Part shown: piece after piece, positions 7,279 to 15,202 of the stretch
Position numbering within the stretch: position 1 is the first letter of the stretch
Layout: each line of letters starts with the position of its first letter
NCBI GenBank assembly: GCA_964613425.1
Contig: CAZTHC010000020.1
Location: 1 to 19,872 of the forward strand
DNA: 19,872 nucleotides
Direction: 5' to 3'
Origin: CAZTHC01 sp964613425
Lineage (GTDB): Bacteria; Bacillota; Clostridia; TANB77; CAG-508
Notes under the pieces: model-generated
What the model saw: the letters and a program-made list of their open reading frames with translations, nothing else
Databases searched by the model: none
Told to the model about the DNA's origin: nothing
Position numbers and translations under genes: made by a program

Positions 7279-8250
7279 TTATAAAATATTTTTCAAATGT
7301 TCTTCATAAGGCTTTTCACTCAATAAAACCGGTGGAATATCAAGTACTGTTTTAGCACCATATTTCTTTTCTTCATATAATTTGTAAGCTGCACGTGCAT
7401 ATGCTAATAATACTGATGCGGTAAATAATGGATTAGATTCAAGCTTTAATGAAAACTCCATTACCTGCTTTTCATCTCCAGTTTTACCACTACGAATTAC
7501 AAATCCACCATGTGGCATTTTCTTATGGTTTGTCTGAAACTCTTCCTTAGAAATGAAATGTACTTCTGTTTCATACTCGTCAAAATAATTTGGCATATTT
7601 ACGATTTCATTTTCGATTATTTCTTTGTTTGCAGAATCTTCCGCAACTACATAGCATAATCTGAAATGCTTATCAATTGGTAATAATTCTGGATTTTTTC
7701 CTTTTCTTACCAATTCAATACTTTCATCCTTAGGAATAGTGTACTGTACTGCATCTATAACGCCTGATATTCTACGTATTGCATCTGAATGCCCCTGACT
7801 TACGCCTGGGCCCCAAAATGTATATGTAGAACCATCTGGTAATATAGAATCCATGTACAATCTACTTATTGAAAACAATCCTGGATCCCATCCTACTGAA
7901 ATAATTGAAACCTTCTCACTATTTAAAGAAGCTATGTTCATGCTTTTTAAATAGTCTTTTATCTTCGCGTGTGTGTCAAAGCTATCCACAGTATTAAAAA
8001 ATTTTGCTACTTGTGGGCCTTGTTGAGGCAAGTCTGTTGCTGAGCCTCCGCAAAGTATTGCAACATCAACCTGTTTCTTGAACTCTTTCATTTTCTCCAT
8101 ATCATATACTGGACACCCTGTTTTAGATTCAATTTTACGTCTTGAGAAAATTGCTACAAGTTCCATGTCATTGCATAAGTGAATTTGTTGTTCTACTCCT
8201 CTTCCTAAATTGCCATAACCTACTATTGCTATACGGATTTTTTCAGACAT
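7279..8250 (-). CDS. ddh: meso-diaminopimelate D-dehydrogenase
   Basis: A 323-residue NADPH-dependent enzyme. It converts L-tetrahydrodipicolinate to meso-diaminopimelate in one step, supplying lysine and peptidoglycan precursors in the cytoplasm. The Rossmann motif is G11-Y-G-N-L-G16 in RIAIVGYGNLGRGVE. Other family blocks are AIFSRR, CGGSATDLPQQGP, FNTVDSFDTHAKI, VGWDPGLFSISRLY, TFWGPGVSQGHSDAIRRI and PHGGFVIRSG. The length is normal. AAAGGAGAGG precedes the ATG. It has its own promoter and terminator, so it is a single-gene unit, divergent from the sigma-like gene. Confidence 0.95.
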   Translation of the reverse strand: MSEKIRIAIVGYGNLGRGVEQQIHLCNDMELVAIFSRRKIESKTGCPVYDMEKMKEFKKQVDVAILCGGSATDLPQQGPQVAKFFNTVDSFDTHAKIKDYLKSMNIASLNSEKVSIISVGWDPGLFSISRLYMDSILPDGSTYTFWGPGVSQGHSDAIRRISGVIDAVQYTIPKDESIELVRKGKNPELLPIDKHFRLCYVVAEDSANKEIIENEIVNMPNYFDEYETEVHFISKEEFQTNHKKMPHGGFVIRSGKTGDEKQVMEFSLKLESNPLFTASVLLAYARAAYKLYEEKKYGAKTVLDIPPVLLSEKPYEEHLKNIL

Positions 8251-8325
8251 TCAAACCTCTCCTTTTATTACTTGCATATTTATACAAGTTATTAATATAT
8301 TAAGATTTCTCTCAACATGCTATAT

Positions 8326-8354
8326 ATTATACTATAAAAAAATACTTTTTTCAA
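8326..8354 (-). promoter_or_regulatory. Promoter of ddh
   Basis: On the minus strand TTGAAA (8349-8354), 17-base spacer, TATAAT (8326-8331), about 70 bases before the ddh ATG. Confidence 0.7.
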
Positions 8355-8391
8355 TATCTGTTGAATCCATGTATATACTTTTTATTGATTT

Positions 8392-8420
8392 TTGTATGTA
8401 CTTTTTTTAAAAAATATGGT
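8392..8420 (+). promoter_or_regulatory. Possible promoter of the sigma-like gene
   Basis: TTGTAT (8392-8397), 17-base spacer, TATGGT (8415-8420). It is a weak match; other pairings in this AT-rich stretch (such as TATTAT at 8425-8430) are possible. Confidence 0.3.
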
Positions 8421-8475
8421 AAACTATTATGTATATCAATTTGGATTGAATTTTATTATGAAAGGAGAATAAATT

Positions 8476-9258
8476 ATGCAACTTGGCTCTGAGCAAAAGA
8501 AATTAGTATTGCAAAATATTAGACTTGTTAATTTTGTTGTAAAAGAACTAGGTTGTACTAATCCTAGTGAATATGAAGATGCATTATCTGAAGGCACATT
8601 AGGCCTTTGCTATGCAGCTTGTACCTTTAAAGAAGAGAAAAAGATTAATTTTTCTACTTATGCAACACGGTGTATAAGAAATTCTATTCTAAACTTTTAT
8701 GCAAAATCTAACAAAAATTACGGAAATATTTCATTAGATGATCTAAAAGATCTGGAATCCAAACAATTTTTATATGAAAAGCTTATTGAAGATACATCAA
8801 TAAACTTGGAAGATTCACTTGATAAAGCTGATACAATTTGTCAGATTTTAAGTATTATATTGAATTGTTTTTCAAATGAAGCTTCTGTAATCTTACTACT
8901 ATATTTTGCAGGGTTATCTCAAATGCAAATATCAGATTCTATTCGAAAAAAGCTCTCATCCGTTTATTGCATAACTCATGCGAGTTTAAGAAAAGTTAAA
9001 AGATATTTCAGAAATGATTTTTGTTATAACAAATTTTTTATTGTAAGAAAATCGTATTATTTTGATTACGAAGTATCTTTTTCAACTAAAAAGATTCAGG
9101 ATGTGAAACGTATTCTTAATAGTCTTAATTTTAAGAAAATTAAAGTTTCATACTACCATGAGAGAGTAGCAATTTCTTTATTGTTAAACGATGATTCATT
9201 AATATTCCTTTCTAGGTTAATTCAAGAATTATTCAGTAATAAAATTCTAAAAAAATGA
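8476..9258 (+). CDS. Sigma-70 family RNA polymerase sigma factor with a C-terminal extension
   Basis: A 260-residue protein and the only plus-strand protein gene here. Residues about 10-80 match sigma region 2 (YEDALSEGTLGLCYAACTFKEEKKINFSTYATRCIRNSILNFYAK), most like the sporulation/SigF-SigG-SigK group. Residues about 128-182 look like a degenerate region 4 (NEASVILLLYFAGLSQMQISDSIRKKLSSVYCITHASLRKVKRYF). The last ~78 residues (DYEVSFSTKKIQDVKRILNS ... LLNDDSLIFLSRLIQELF) are not part of ordinary sigma factors and have an alternating strand/helix pattern. AAAGGAG stands 8 bases before the ATG. The gene ends inside a palindromic terminator shared with the convergent sirtuin gene. The regulon is unknown. 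A sigma-like regulator that does not itself direct transcription is the alternative. Confidence 0.7.
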   Translation: MQLGSEQKKLVLQNIRLVNFVVKELGCTNPSEYEDALSEGTLGLCYAACTFKEEKKINFSTYATRCIRNSILNFYAKSNKNYGNISLDDLKDLESKQFLYEKLIEDTSINLEDSLDKADTICQILSIILNCFSNEASVILLLYFAGLSQMQISDSIRKKLSSVYCITHASLRKVKRYFRNDFCYNKFFIVRKSYYFDYEVSFSTKKIQDVKRILNSLNFKKIKVSYYHERVAISLLLNDDSLIFLSRLIQELFSNKILKK

Positions 9259-9286
9259 GAGTTACAATTGTAACTCTCTATTTTTT
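9257..9286. terminator. Shared bidirectional terminator between sigma-like and sirtuin genes
   Basis: A perfect 22-base palindrome (arms GAGAGTTACAA and TTGTAACTCTC) at 9257-9278, then TA and TTTTTT. It overlaps the TGA of the sigma-like gene (9256-9258) and reaches the stop of the convergent sirtuin gene (9285-9287). Confidence 0.85.
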
Positions 9287-9902
9287 AGAACAAACTTTGT
9301 TTAACTAAGAAATCTGTCAGTTGCTCATCTGCATTTTCATTCATTTCTATAATTGTACAATTTAATGATTGTGCAAGCTTATAGAATTCATATGCAAATC
9401 CTGTATTATATGATGTTCCTATTATTATTACTTTTTTACAAGCATACAACTTTAATATTTGCAATGCTGTGTTATAAGCACTAATCTTTGTATCACCATA
9501 TAAAGCAATTTGTGGTCTCATATTAGAATTACATTCTTCACAAGTCAAAGATTCATAAATGTAGCTGAAAGGATATTCTCTTCCGCATTTAGTGCACTGA
9601 ATCTTTTCCAAATTCCCATGTACTTCTATTGTTCTTTTGCTTCCTGCAAGTGTATGAAGTCTATCAATATTCATTGTTATTATTAAATAGTCTTCTTCTG
9701 CTAAAAGCTCGTGAGCCAATGTAGGTTTTTTACCTACAATATTTTCTTGCAACTTTTTGACAGTATTCCAAAATTCTTCATAATGCTCATTGAAAAAATC
9801 TAAGCTTAGTTTCTCCCGTATGTTAGGAGTTTCTTCAAATGTTGGAATACCAGCACTCTTTGAAATTCCTGCACCAGTAAATACTAAAATTTTTTCTTTC
9901 AC
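9285..9902 (-). CDS. NAD-dependent protein deacylase, SIR2 family (sirtuin)
   Basis: A 205-residue sirtuin that would remove acyl groups from lysine using NAD. The NAD motif is GAGISKSAGIPTF (10-22), followed by TMNIDRLH (76-83). The catalytic histidine is H95 in EVHGNL. Four zinc cysteines are C103, C106 (CTKCG), C121 and C124 (CEECN). The NAD-site block GTSYNTGFAYEF and the late EMNENAD follow. It is somewhat shorter than CobB-type enzymes (about 240), with a compact lid. GIPTFEE replaces the usual GIPDFR, so the normally conserved arginine is absent at that exact spot. The start is GTG at 9900-9902 with AAGGAGG 8 bases upstream. It has its own strong promoter. Confidence 0.88.
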   Translation of the reverse strand: MKEKILVFTGAGISKSAGIPTFEETPNIREKLSLDFFNEHYEEFWNTVKKLQENIVGKKPTLAHELLAEEDYLIITMNIDRLHTLAGSKRTIEVHGNLEKIQCTKCGREYPFSYIYESLTCEECNSNMRPQIALYGDTKISAYNTALQILKLYACKKVIIIGTSYNTGFAYEFYKLAQSLNCTIIEMNENADEQLTDFLVKQSLF

Positions 9903-9949
9903 TTTAGATGCCTCCTTAGTTGTAAAATTTTTAAAATTTGCTGTTTAAA

Positions 9950-9978
9950 ATTATATCACTTTTTAATTGAATTTTCAA
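9950..9978 (-). promoter_or_regulatory. Promoter of the sirtuin gene with overlapping dyad
   Basis: On the minus strand TTGAAA (9973-9978), 17-base spacer, TATAAT (9950-9955). An inverted repeat AATTGAA-TT-TTCAATT (9965-9980) covers the -35 box and could be an operator. Confidence 0.7.
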
Positions 9979-9998
9979 TTGTTTCAGTTAATAAAGCT

Positions 9999-10093
9999 AT
10001 TGCCAATGGGGACGGAGGTTTTTGGCAATTTTCAACACATTTTTCCGTCCTCGCATAAAATAATATCACATTATTTTTAATAGACAATTATTT
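9999..10093 (-). repeat. GGACGGAGG hairpin repeat, long copy 1
   Basis: A hairpin TTGCCAA...TTGGCAA at 10000-10028 (plus-strand loop TGGGGACGGAGGTTT) is followed by about 65 bp that align with long copy 2 (11600-11700). These include an AT-rich inverted repeat centred on 10067 (AAAATAAT/ATTATTTT) and the end ACAATTATTT. On the minus strand the distal part holds TTGTCT (10082-10087), 16 bases, TATTAT (10060-10065), pointing toward the sirtuin gene. The element abuts the 3' end of the SanA-like gene. Confidence 0.75.
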
Positions 10094-10101
10094 TTATTAC
10101 A

Positions 10102-10770
10102 TTATATTTCATTTTTATCGTTAGTTATATCCCCATTGCCACTTACTGGAATTGAATCTCCCAAATATGTGGATTTTGGTTTAAATATACACTTTATAAA
10201 ATCTTTATCTCTTGCAAAAATTTCTCTTATTTCTCTTGAGAATTGACCTGCATATTGACGTGGGTCTGCTGATACTCCATATGCTTCTATTCCAAGTTGT
10301 TTTGCAATGTATAATGCTCTGTATAAATGATATTCTTGTGTTACAATTATTATTTTCTTAACCTTAAATATTTCTTTTGCTCTATATAAACTTTCGTATG
10401 AAGAAAATCCTGCATGGTCCATAAAAATGTCTTCTGATGCAACTTCTCTGCCTATTGCAAATTGTTTCATTATATTTACTTCATCATATTCTTCACTACC
10501 ATGGTCTCCACTCATTATTATTTTATTAGAAACATTATTTTTATATAATTCTATTCCTTGTATTAATCTATCTTCTAGCATAGGGCTTGGTTTATCTCCC
10601 CATACTCCAGCACCTAAGACTAAAATACAATCAATATCATTTAATTCTTTTGCTTTGCTTACTGTTATAATGCTTTTCTTTGTGCTTGTTACAACATAAA
10701 TATTAATTCCTATAAAAATTAATATAAATATGGCTATAACAATACCTAAAATTAATAAAATCTTTTTCAT
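10102..10770 (-). CDS. SanA/YdcF-type DUF218 envelope protein
   Basis: A 222-residue protein with one N-terminal membrane anchor (about 3-24) and a DUF218 domain probably outside the membrane. Family blocks: DCILVLGAGVWGDKPSPMLEDRL, KIIMSGDHGSEEYDEV, FMDHAGFSSYESLYRAKEIF, IIIVTQEYHLYRALYIAKQLGIEAYGV, ending in FKPKSTYLGDSIPVSGNGD. This matches SanA, linked in enteric bacteria to envelope barrier function and vancomycin resistance at high temperature; the biochemical reaction is not settled. The start is the ATG at 10768-10770 with GGAG 6 bases upstream; the in-frame TTG four codons earlier forms part of that site. It starts 19 bases after the acyltransferase stop, so the two form an operon. 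Confidence 0.85.
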   Translation of the reverse strand: MKKILLILGIVIAIFILIFIGINIYVVTSTKKSIITVSKAKELNDIDCILVLGAGVWGDKPSPMLEDRLIQGIELYKNNVSNKIIMSGDHGSEEYDEVNIMKQFAIGREVASEDIFMDHAGFSSYESLYRAKEIFKVKKIIIVTQEYHLYRALYIAKQLGIEAYGVSADPRQYAGQFSREIREIFARDKDFIKCIFKPKSTYLGDSIPVSGNGDITNDKNEI

Positions 10771-10789
10771 ATTTTTCTCCAATTTAAAA

Positions 10790-11584
10790 CTATTTGTCTT
10801 CTTGCATATTATTAAATTTTTTTCTTATTTTATGGTCTTCATCAAGCATTGCTTCTCTAGCAGGAATTCCTGTTAAACTAGCTAAACTATTCTCTGCTTC
10901 TATTACTTCTTTTATCCAAGCTGTTTTATATTCATCAAATTCCTTACAACCTTTTGGTACAGCAATTGGTTTTCCAAATACTAATCTATTAATTTCTCCC
11001 TCTACAGCCTGTTCTATAAATGCTGGTAGTATTGGAACCTGTAATATACTTGATAACCAAAATGTTCCTCTTTCAATATTCTCTATTTTTTCCAAGTTAA
11101 CATCATAAATAGTTCCTTGTGGGAAAATTAAAAAATGCCTTGGTTTTCCATTTGCTTCTGCAACCCAACTTTTAGCTGTTTTTATAGCAGTTAATGAACC
11201 TGAAACCTTATTTCTATCTACAGCAACAACCTTTTCAAGTTCTAGTATTGGTAATAATTCTTTAGATATTGAAACACCATTAAAGCAATTTTCCTTTGCA
11301 AAAATAAAAAGTTGAGGATAACTATCAATTATCTCATTCATAATCTCATAATAATAGCTTAATATAAGTGGTGCATCACAATCTGTTAAATGATTAGCTG
11401 CAATAATATATGAAGACTGTGTAAAATCATCTGGCAAGCCATATGTTTCAAATTTATAGTCTTTCAAAAGCTTTCTTTTTGCCATACTTAATTTTGTTTT
11501 TAACTTATCAACGTTATCTATATCCTTTAAAAATTCAATTTGGTTTTCTTCATTAAAGAACGAACCAGCATTAAATAATTTCAT
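10790..11584 (-). CDS. PlsC-like 1-acylglycerol-3-phosphate acyltransferase family protein
   Basis: A 264-residue member of the lysophosphatidate acyltransferase superfamily. The catalytic HX4D motif is N64-H65-LTDC-D70. Block II is AVDRNKV (arginine 124). Block III is FPQGT (154-158), where the usual glutamate of FPEGT is a glutamine. Block IV contains VPILPAFI. Such enzymes acylate lysophospholipids or other polar acceptors at the inner face of the membrane. The acceptor is unknown, and the FPQGT change and lack of clear membrane helices make classical PlsC activity uncertain. AGGAGG lies 6 bases before the ATG. Upstream at once is long repeat copy 2, which may supply the promoter and a hairpin leader. 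Confidence 0.8.
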   Translation of the reverse strand: MKLFNAGSFFNEENQIEFLKDIDNVDKLKTKLSMAKRKLLKDYKFETYGLPDDFTQSSYIIAANHLTDCDAPLILSYYYEIMNEIIDSYPQLFIFAKENCFNGVSISKELLPILELEKVVAVDRNKVSGSLTAIKTAKSWVAEANGKPRHFLIFPQGTIYDVNLEKIENIERGTFWLSSILQVPILPAFIEQAVEGEINRLVFGKPIAVPKGCKEFDEYKTAWIKEVIEAENSLASLTGIPAREAMLDEDHKIRKKFNNMQEDK

Positions 11585-11599
11585 AAATTCCTCCTATAA

Positions 11600-11700
11600 A
11601 TTGCCAATGGGGACGGAGGTTTTTGGCAACTTTTGGCACAAAATTCTCTCTCATCCATGTATAGAATAATATCATATTATTCTATAATAAACAATTATTT
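11600..11700 (-). repeat. GGACGGAGG hairpin repeat, long copy 2
   Basis: The hairpin is at 11601-11629, in the leader of the acyltransferase gene, 5 bases from its ribosome binding site. Distally lies a perfect 27-base palindrome (11660-11686; arms TATAGAATAATAT and ATATTATTCTATA). Compared with copy 1, a G-C pair in the arm is an A-T pair there: a compensatory change that keeps the dyad. The end is AACAATTATTT. It is in the same orientation as copy 1, and together they bracket the two-gene operon at 10102-11584. Confidence 0.8.
11666..11694 (-). promoter_or_regulatory. Promoter-like sequence inside long repeat copy 2
   Basis: On the minus strand TTGTTT (11689-11694), 17-base spacer, TATTAT (11666-11671). 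It is the best candidate promoter for the acyltransferase/SanA operon. The palindrome at 11660-11686 covers its -10 box, and the equivalent boxes occur in copy 1. Confidence 0.45.
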
Positions 11701-11728
11701 ATCTTAATTTAATTATAAAAAAGCCAAA

Positions 11729-11754
11729 GTGAAGTGTAGATTTCCTCACTTCAC
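11729..11754 (-). terminator. Terminator of the UvrA-like gene
   Basis: Perfect 8-bp arms GTGAAGTG and CACTTCAC with a 10-base loop. On the minus strand they are followed by TTTGGCTTTTTT. It is about 32 bases past the UvrA-like stop. Confidence 0.75.
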
Positions 11755-11786
11755 CTTTTAAAAACATTCTCTTGATTTGCTTATTA

Positions 11787-14030
11787 TTAATTCTTTTTCA
11801 AATATTGTGCTGTTATTGTATTTGATGTTTTTATCATTTCTTCTGGTGTGCCAGTAAATACAATTTGTCCTCCATTTTTTCCTCCATCTGGGCCAATATC
11901 TATTATATAATCCGCTTGCTTCATTATGTCTAAATTATGTTCTATTACAACCACCGTATTTCCTTTTTCTACAAAACTGTCTAACAATTTCATAATCTTT
12001 TTCGTGTCTGCAATATGTAATCCTGTTGTTGGTTCGTCTAATATATATATATTACCTTTTTCATTTATATATTTAGCTAACTTTATTCGTTGTCTCTCGC
12101 CTCCAGACAAAGTAGATAATGCTTGTCCTAAAGATAAATAAGATAATCCTACTTCATCTAATGCTTTTATATTTTTTGTTATTTTGCTATTACTATTAAA
12201 AAAATCTAATGCTTCTTCTACTGTCATGCTTAATATTTCAGTAATATTTTTTCCATTATATTTATATGATATTGATTCATCACTAAATCTATTTCCTTGA
12301 CACTTTTCACAAATAGTTGTTACTGGGTCCATAAATACTAGTTCTGTTACAATTACACCTTTTCCTTTGCAGTGTGGACATGCTCCTTTACTATTAAATG
12401 AGAATAAAGATGCATCTACCTTGTTAGCCTTTGCTATTTCTTTTCTAATTTCATCAAAAAATTCTAAAAAAGATGCTGGGGTTGAACGGTTAGTTGCTGT
12501 TATTGGTGATTGATCAACAAGTATAACTCTATCTGAATACTGTTTTGCAAAAACATCTCTAATTAATGTGCTCTTACCAGAACCTGCTACTCCTGTAACT
12601 ACTGTTAAAACATTAAGTGGAATATCTACAGAAACATTTTTCAGGTTGTGCAAATTTGCATTTTGCACTCTCAAAAATTCTTTTGGTGTTCGTACGTCTT
12701 TCCTAATTTCAACAGTACTTTGCATTGCTTTACCTGTTAAAGTATTTGATAATAAAAGATTTTCATAACTTCCCTGAAATAATATTTGTCCTCCATTTCT
12801 TCCTGCTAATGGACCTACATCTATAATTTCATCTGCTATGCTTATTATATCTTTATCGTGTTCAACGACCAATACTGTATTTCCTTTGTCTCTAAGGCTT
12901 TGCAATAAAAAGCTCATACGATATACATCTCTTGGATGCATTCCTGTTGTTGGCTCATCAAAAATATATATCATTCCTGTTAAAGAACTTCCCATATATC
13001 TAACTAATTTTAATCTTTGAGCTTCTCCACCAGACAATGAGGCAGATTCTCTATTCATACTTAAATATGGTAATCCAATATCTATCATTCTTGTAAGTGA
13101 AGCAACTAAAGTTTCAATTATAGTATTAACTCTAGAATCTTTGATTTCTCTTAGAAAATCTCTTAATACTGTAAATTCCATTTCGCACATTTCTGCAATA
13201 TTAATTCCATTTATTTTACAATTCAATGCATTTTGATTTAATCGTTTTCCATGGCATAATGGACATTCTTTTTCTTGTATAATCTTTTCCATTCTTTTCA
13301 AAGAATAATCGCCCACATTTGATGTATCTCTTTTTAATGTTAATCTTGATAAATGATTATATATTCCTTCAACTTTCTTATTTACTTGCTTTCCACCTTT
13401 TTCATAAGAACCATAATATAGCAAGTTTCTTTCTTGTTCAGTATAATCTTTTAGTTTTTTATCTGGGTCAAACAGTTTTGTTTCTAAATATTGGTTATGA
13501 TACCAACTTCCAGGATGAAATGCTGGTAAATCTATCATTCCTTCGTTTAATGATTTTTCTTCTATAAGTATTGGTCTAATATTTAAATCCATTACTTTAC
13601 CTAATCCAGAGCATTCTGTACACATACCATTTGGGTCATTAAATGAAAAACATGAAGCCGTTCCTGCATATGGAGTTCCAATTCTTGAGTATAATACCCT
13701 TATTGCTGAATATAAATCACTTATTGTGCCAACAGTTGACCTAGCATTTCCTCCAAGTCTTGTTTGATCTACTATTACAGATGCTGAAAGGTTTTCAATG
13801 CTATCTGCTTTAGCTTTTTCATACTTTGGAAGTCTTCCTCTAATAAATGCTGTATATGTTTCATTCATTTGCCTTTGACTTTCTGCTGCTATAGTGTCAA
13901 AAACAATACTAGATTTTCCTGAACCTGACACTCCTGTAAATACAACAATTTTTTCTTTTGGTATTTCCAATGAAATATTTTTTAAATTGTTTTGGTTTAA
14001 CCCTTTAATTATAATCTTATTATTTTCCAT
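11787..14030 (-). CDS. UvrA paralogue (UvrA2-like ABC ATPase without UvrB-binding region)
   Basis: A 747-residue UvrA-family ATPase with two full ABC modules. Module 1: Walker A GVSGSGKS (33-40), zinc cysteines C137/C140 (CTEC) and C256/C259 (CPLC), signature LSGGEAQRLKL (332-342), Walker B IFDEPTTG. Module 2: Walker A GVAGSGKST (480-488), CPHC (551-554) and CEKC (574-577), LSGGERQRIKL (641-651), Walker B ILDEPTTG (663-670). True UvrA has about 940 residues. Here only about 97 residues separate Walker A from the first zinc pair, so the UvrB-binding domain is missing. UvrA2-type paralogues are tied to tolerance of DNA-binding drugs; nucleotide excision with UvrB is unlikely. GAAGGAG lies 6-7 bases before the ATG. 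It follows the ECF sigma/anti-sigma pair on the same strand. Confidence 0.9.
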   Translation of the reverse strand: MENNKIIIKGLNQNNLKNISLEIPKEKIVVFTGVSGSGKSSIVFDTIAAESQRQMNETYTAFIRGRLPKYEKAKADSIENLSASVIVDQTRLGGNARSTVGTISDLYSAIRVLYSRIGTPYAGTASCFSFNDPNGMCTECSGLGKVMDLNIRPILIEEKSLNEGMIDLPAFHPGSWYHNQYLETKLFDPDKKLKDYTEQERNLLYYGSYEKGGKQVNKKVEGIYNHLSRLTLKRDTSNVGDYSLKRMEKIIQEKECPLCHGKRLNQNALNCKINGINIAEMCEMEFTVLRDFLREIKDSRVNTIIETLVASLTRMIDIGLPYLSMNRESASLSGGEAQRLKLVRYMGSSLTGMIYIFDEPTTGMHPRDVYRMSFLLQSLRDKGNTVLVVEHDKDIISIADEIIDVGPLAGRNGGQILFQGSYENLLLSNTLTGKAMQSTVEIRKDVRTPKEFLRVQNANLHNLKNVSVDIPLNVLTVVTGVAGSGKSTLIRDVFAKQYSDRVILVDQSPITATNRSTPASFLEFFDEIRKEIAKANKVDASLFSFNSKGACPHCKGKGVIVTELVFMDPVTTICEKCQGNRFSDESISYKYNGKNITEILSMTVEEALDFFNSNSKITKNIKALDEVGLSYLSLGQALSTLSGGERQRIKLAKYINEKGNIYILDEPTTGLHIADTKKIMKLLDSFVEKGNTVVVIEHNLDIMKQADYIIDIGPDGGKNGGQIVFTGTPEEMIKTSNTITAQYLKKN

Positions 14031-14041
14031 TTTATTCTCCT

Positions 14042-14061
14042 TCTATATTTTGCAATATAGA
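14042..14061 (-). other. Small leader hairpin next to the UvrA-like ribosome binding site
   Basis: TCTATATT, loop TTGC, AATATAGA: a perfect 8-bp stem that in the minus-strand mRNA ends at the GAAGGAG ribosome binding site of the UvrA-like gene, sharing its first bases. It may modulate translation, but short AT-only stems are easily due to chance. Confidence 0.3.
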
Positions 14062-14107
14062 TATATTAACACATTATGAAAGTCTGGTGTTATACTGTAT
14101 AGTTTTC

Positions 14108-15202
14108 TTAAAATTCCCTTGCCTCAGTTCTGTTTTGTGTAGTAGTATTTATATTAACAATAGTAGTATTGTGTGTAGTATTATCTATCATAACAATTTC
14201 ATCATTTCTTTCACTTTCTGGTATTTCTTTTTCATTTTCGTAAATATATACAATCCTATATCCGTCATAATTTTCTTTAATGTAGTCTAAAAATTCTTGT
14301 ACTTTATTTTCTCCTATATAAAATCCTTTGCCCGTATCTAAAATATTTGTTATAAGGTAACCCTTATCTGTTAATTCCACACTTATATTTTTGCGTCCTA
14401 GTAATGGTATATCAACACTTATATCTATACTCTGCGAAAATCTTTCTGATTTATATTTAAAAGTTTCAGTATCTTTATAAATATTTTCTAAATTTGAATT
14501 ATCGAACAGCATATCCCAAATCACTTTATTATCTACATCATAAAATTCAACATTTACACTGGTTTGTAAATCTTTATCCCAATATTTATAATATATTTTT
14601 CCAAAAGATATAATTTCTTTTAAATTTAAGTCATCTATAAATTCTCCTAGTGTATTGGGTCTATAATATGCATTTATATATACGTAATAGCAAGTATCCC
14701 CTTCAAATTTTACTGCAACAACACATTTATCTGATAAACCTTTTATTGAATACAACTCTCCCTTTTTATTATAAGTTGTATTTGTGTCTGAGTCATATCC
14801 TTTTAGAATTGATTCACCCAATTTCTTCATTATATTATCGTTCGAAATTTTTGCTACGTTACTTGAATATGTATTATTATTATATTCAACTTCAAAAAAC
14901 TGTTGATTAACAGGCAATTCATCCCATTTAGGAACTATAGCTATACTTGGAATAATAATATTATTATCAACTTTTATTTCTTTTATAATCCAATTATCAT
15001 TTTTTGATATAACATTTTCTGGTTTTGAAGCAATGTGAACCCCTAGAATTGCGATAAAGATAATACAAATCGGTGCAAGAATATATCTAATCTTAGATTT
15101 TTTCACAATATTAACTGTCTTGTTATCTTCTACTTCAGTTTCTTGAATTAAGTATTTTTCATCAATGTCTCCAATGGCTTTTAATAAATCTTTATTATTC
15201 AT
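14108..15202 (-). CDS. Membrane anti-sigma factor partner of the ECF sigma factor
   Basis: A 364-residue single-pass membrane protein. The cytoplasmic N-terminus (1-37; NNKDLLKAIGDIDEKYLI) would bind the sigma factor. One transmembrane helix is at about 40-57. A long outer domain of about 300 residues, mostly strand-rich, follows, and the C-terminal tail is Asn/Thr-rich. I see no known catalytic or sensor motif. Role inferred from architecture and position: it is the standard partner of ECF sigma genes in Clostridia. The start is the ATG at 15200-15202 with AAGGTGG 5 bases upstream. The ATG overlaps the sigma stop (15195-15197) by 8 bases, so the two are translationally coupled. The upstream in-frame GTG is inside the ribosome binding site. 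Confidence 0.75.
   Translation of the reverse strand: MNNKDLLKAIGDIDEKYLIQETEVEDNKTVNIVKKSKIRYILAPICIIFIAILGVHIASKPENVISKNDNWIIKEIKVDNNIIIPSIAIVPKWDELPVNQQFFEVEYNNNTYSSNVAKISNDNIMKKLGESILKGYDSDTNTTYNKKGELYSIKGLSDKCVVAVKFEGDTCYYVYINAYYRPNTLGEFIDDLNLKEIISFGKIYYKYWDKDLQTSVNVEFYDVDNKVIWDMLFDNSNLENIYKDTETFKYKSERFSQSIDISVDIPLLGRKNISVELTDKGYLITNILDTGKGFYIGENKVQEFLDYIKENYDGYRIVYIYENEKEIPESERNDEIVMIDNTTHNTTIVNINTTTQNRTEAREF

Noticed and set aside
10121..10145. ATCCCCATTGCCACT inside the SanA-like gene, resembling an inverted piece of the hairpin repeat
   Set aside because: It encodes the family-typical VSGNGD ending of the protein; the similarity is a short coincidence.
11787..14030. Canonical nucleotide-excision repair gene uvrA
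   Set aside because: It is too short (747 residues) and lacks the region between Walker A and the first zinc pair that binds UvrB; no uvrB or uvrC is adjacent.
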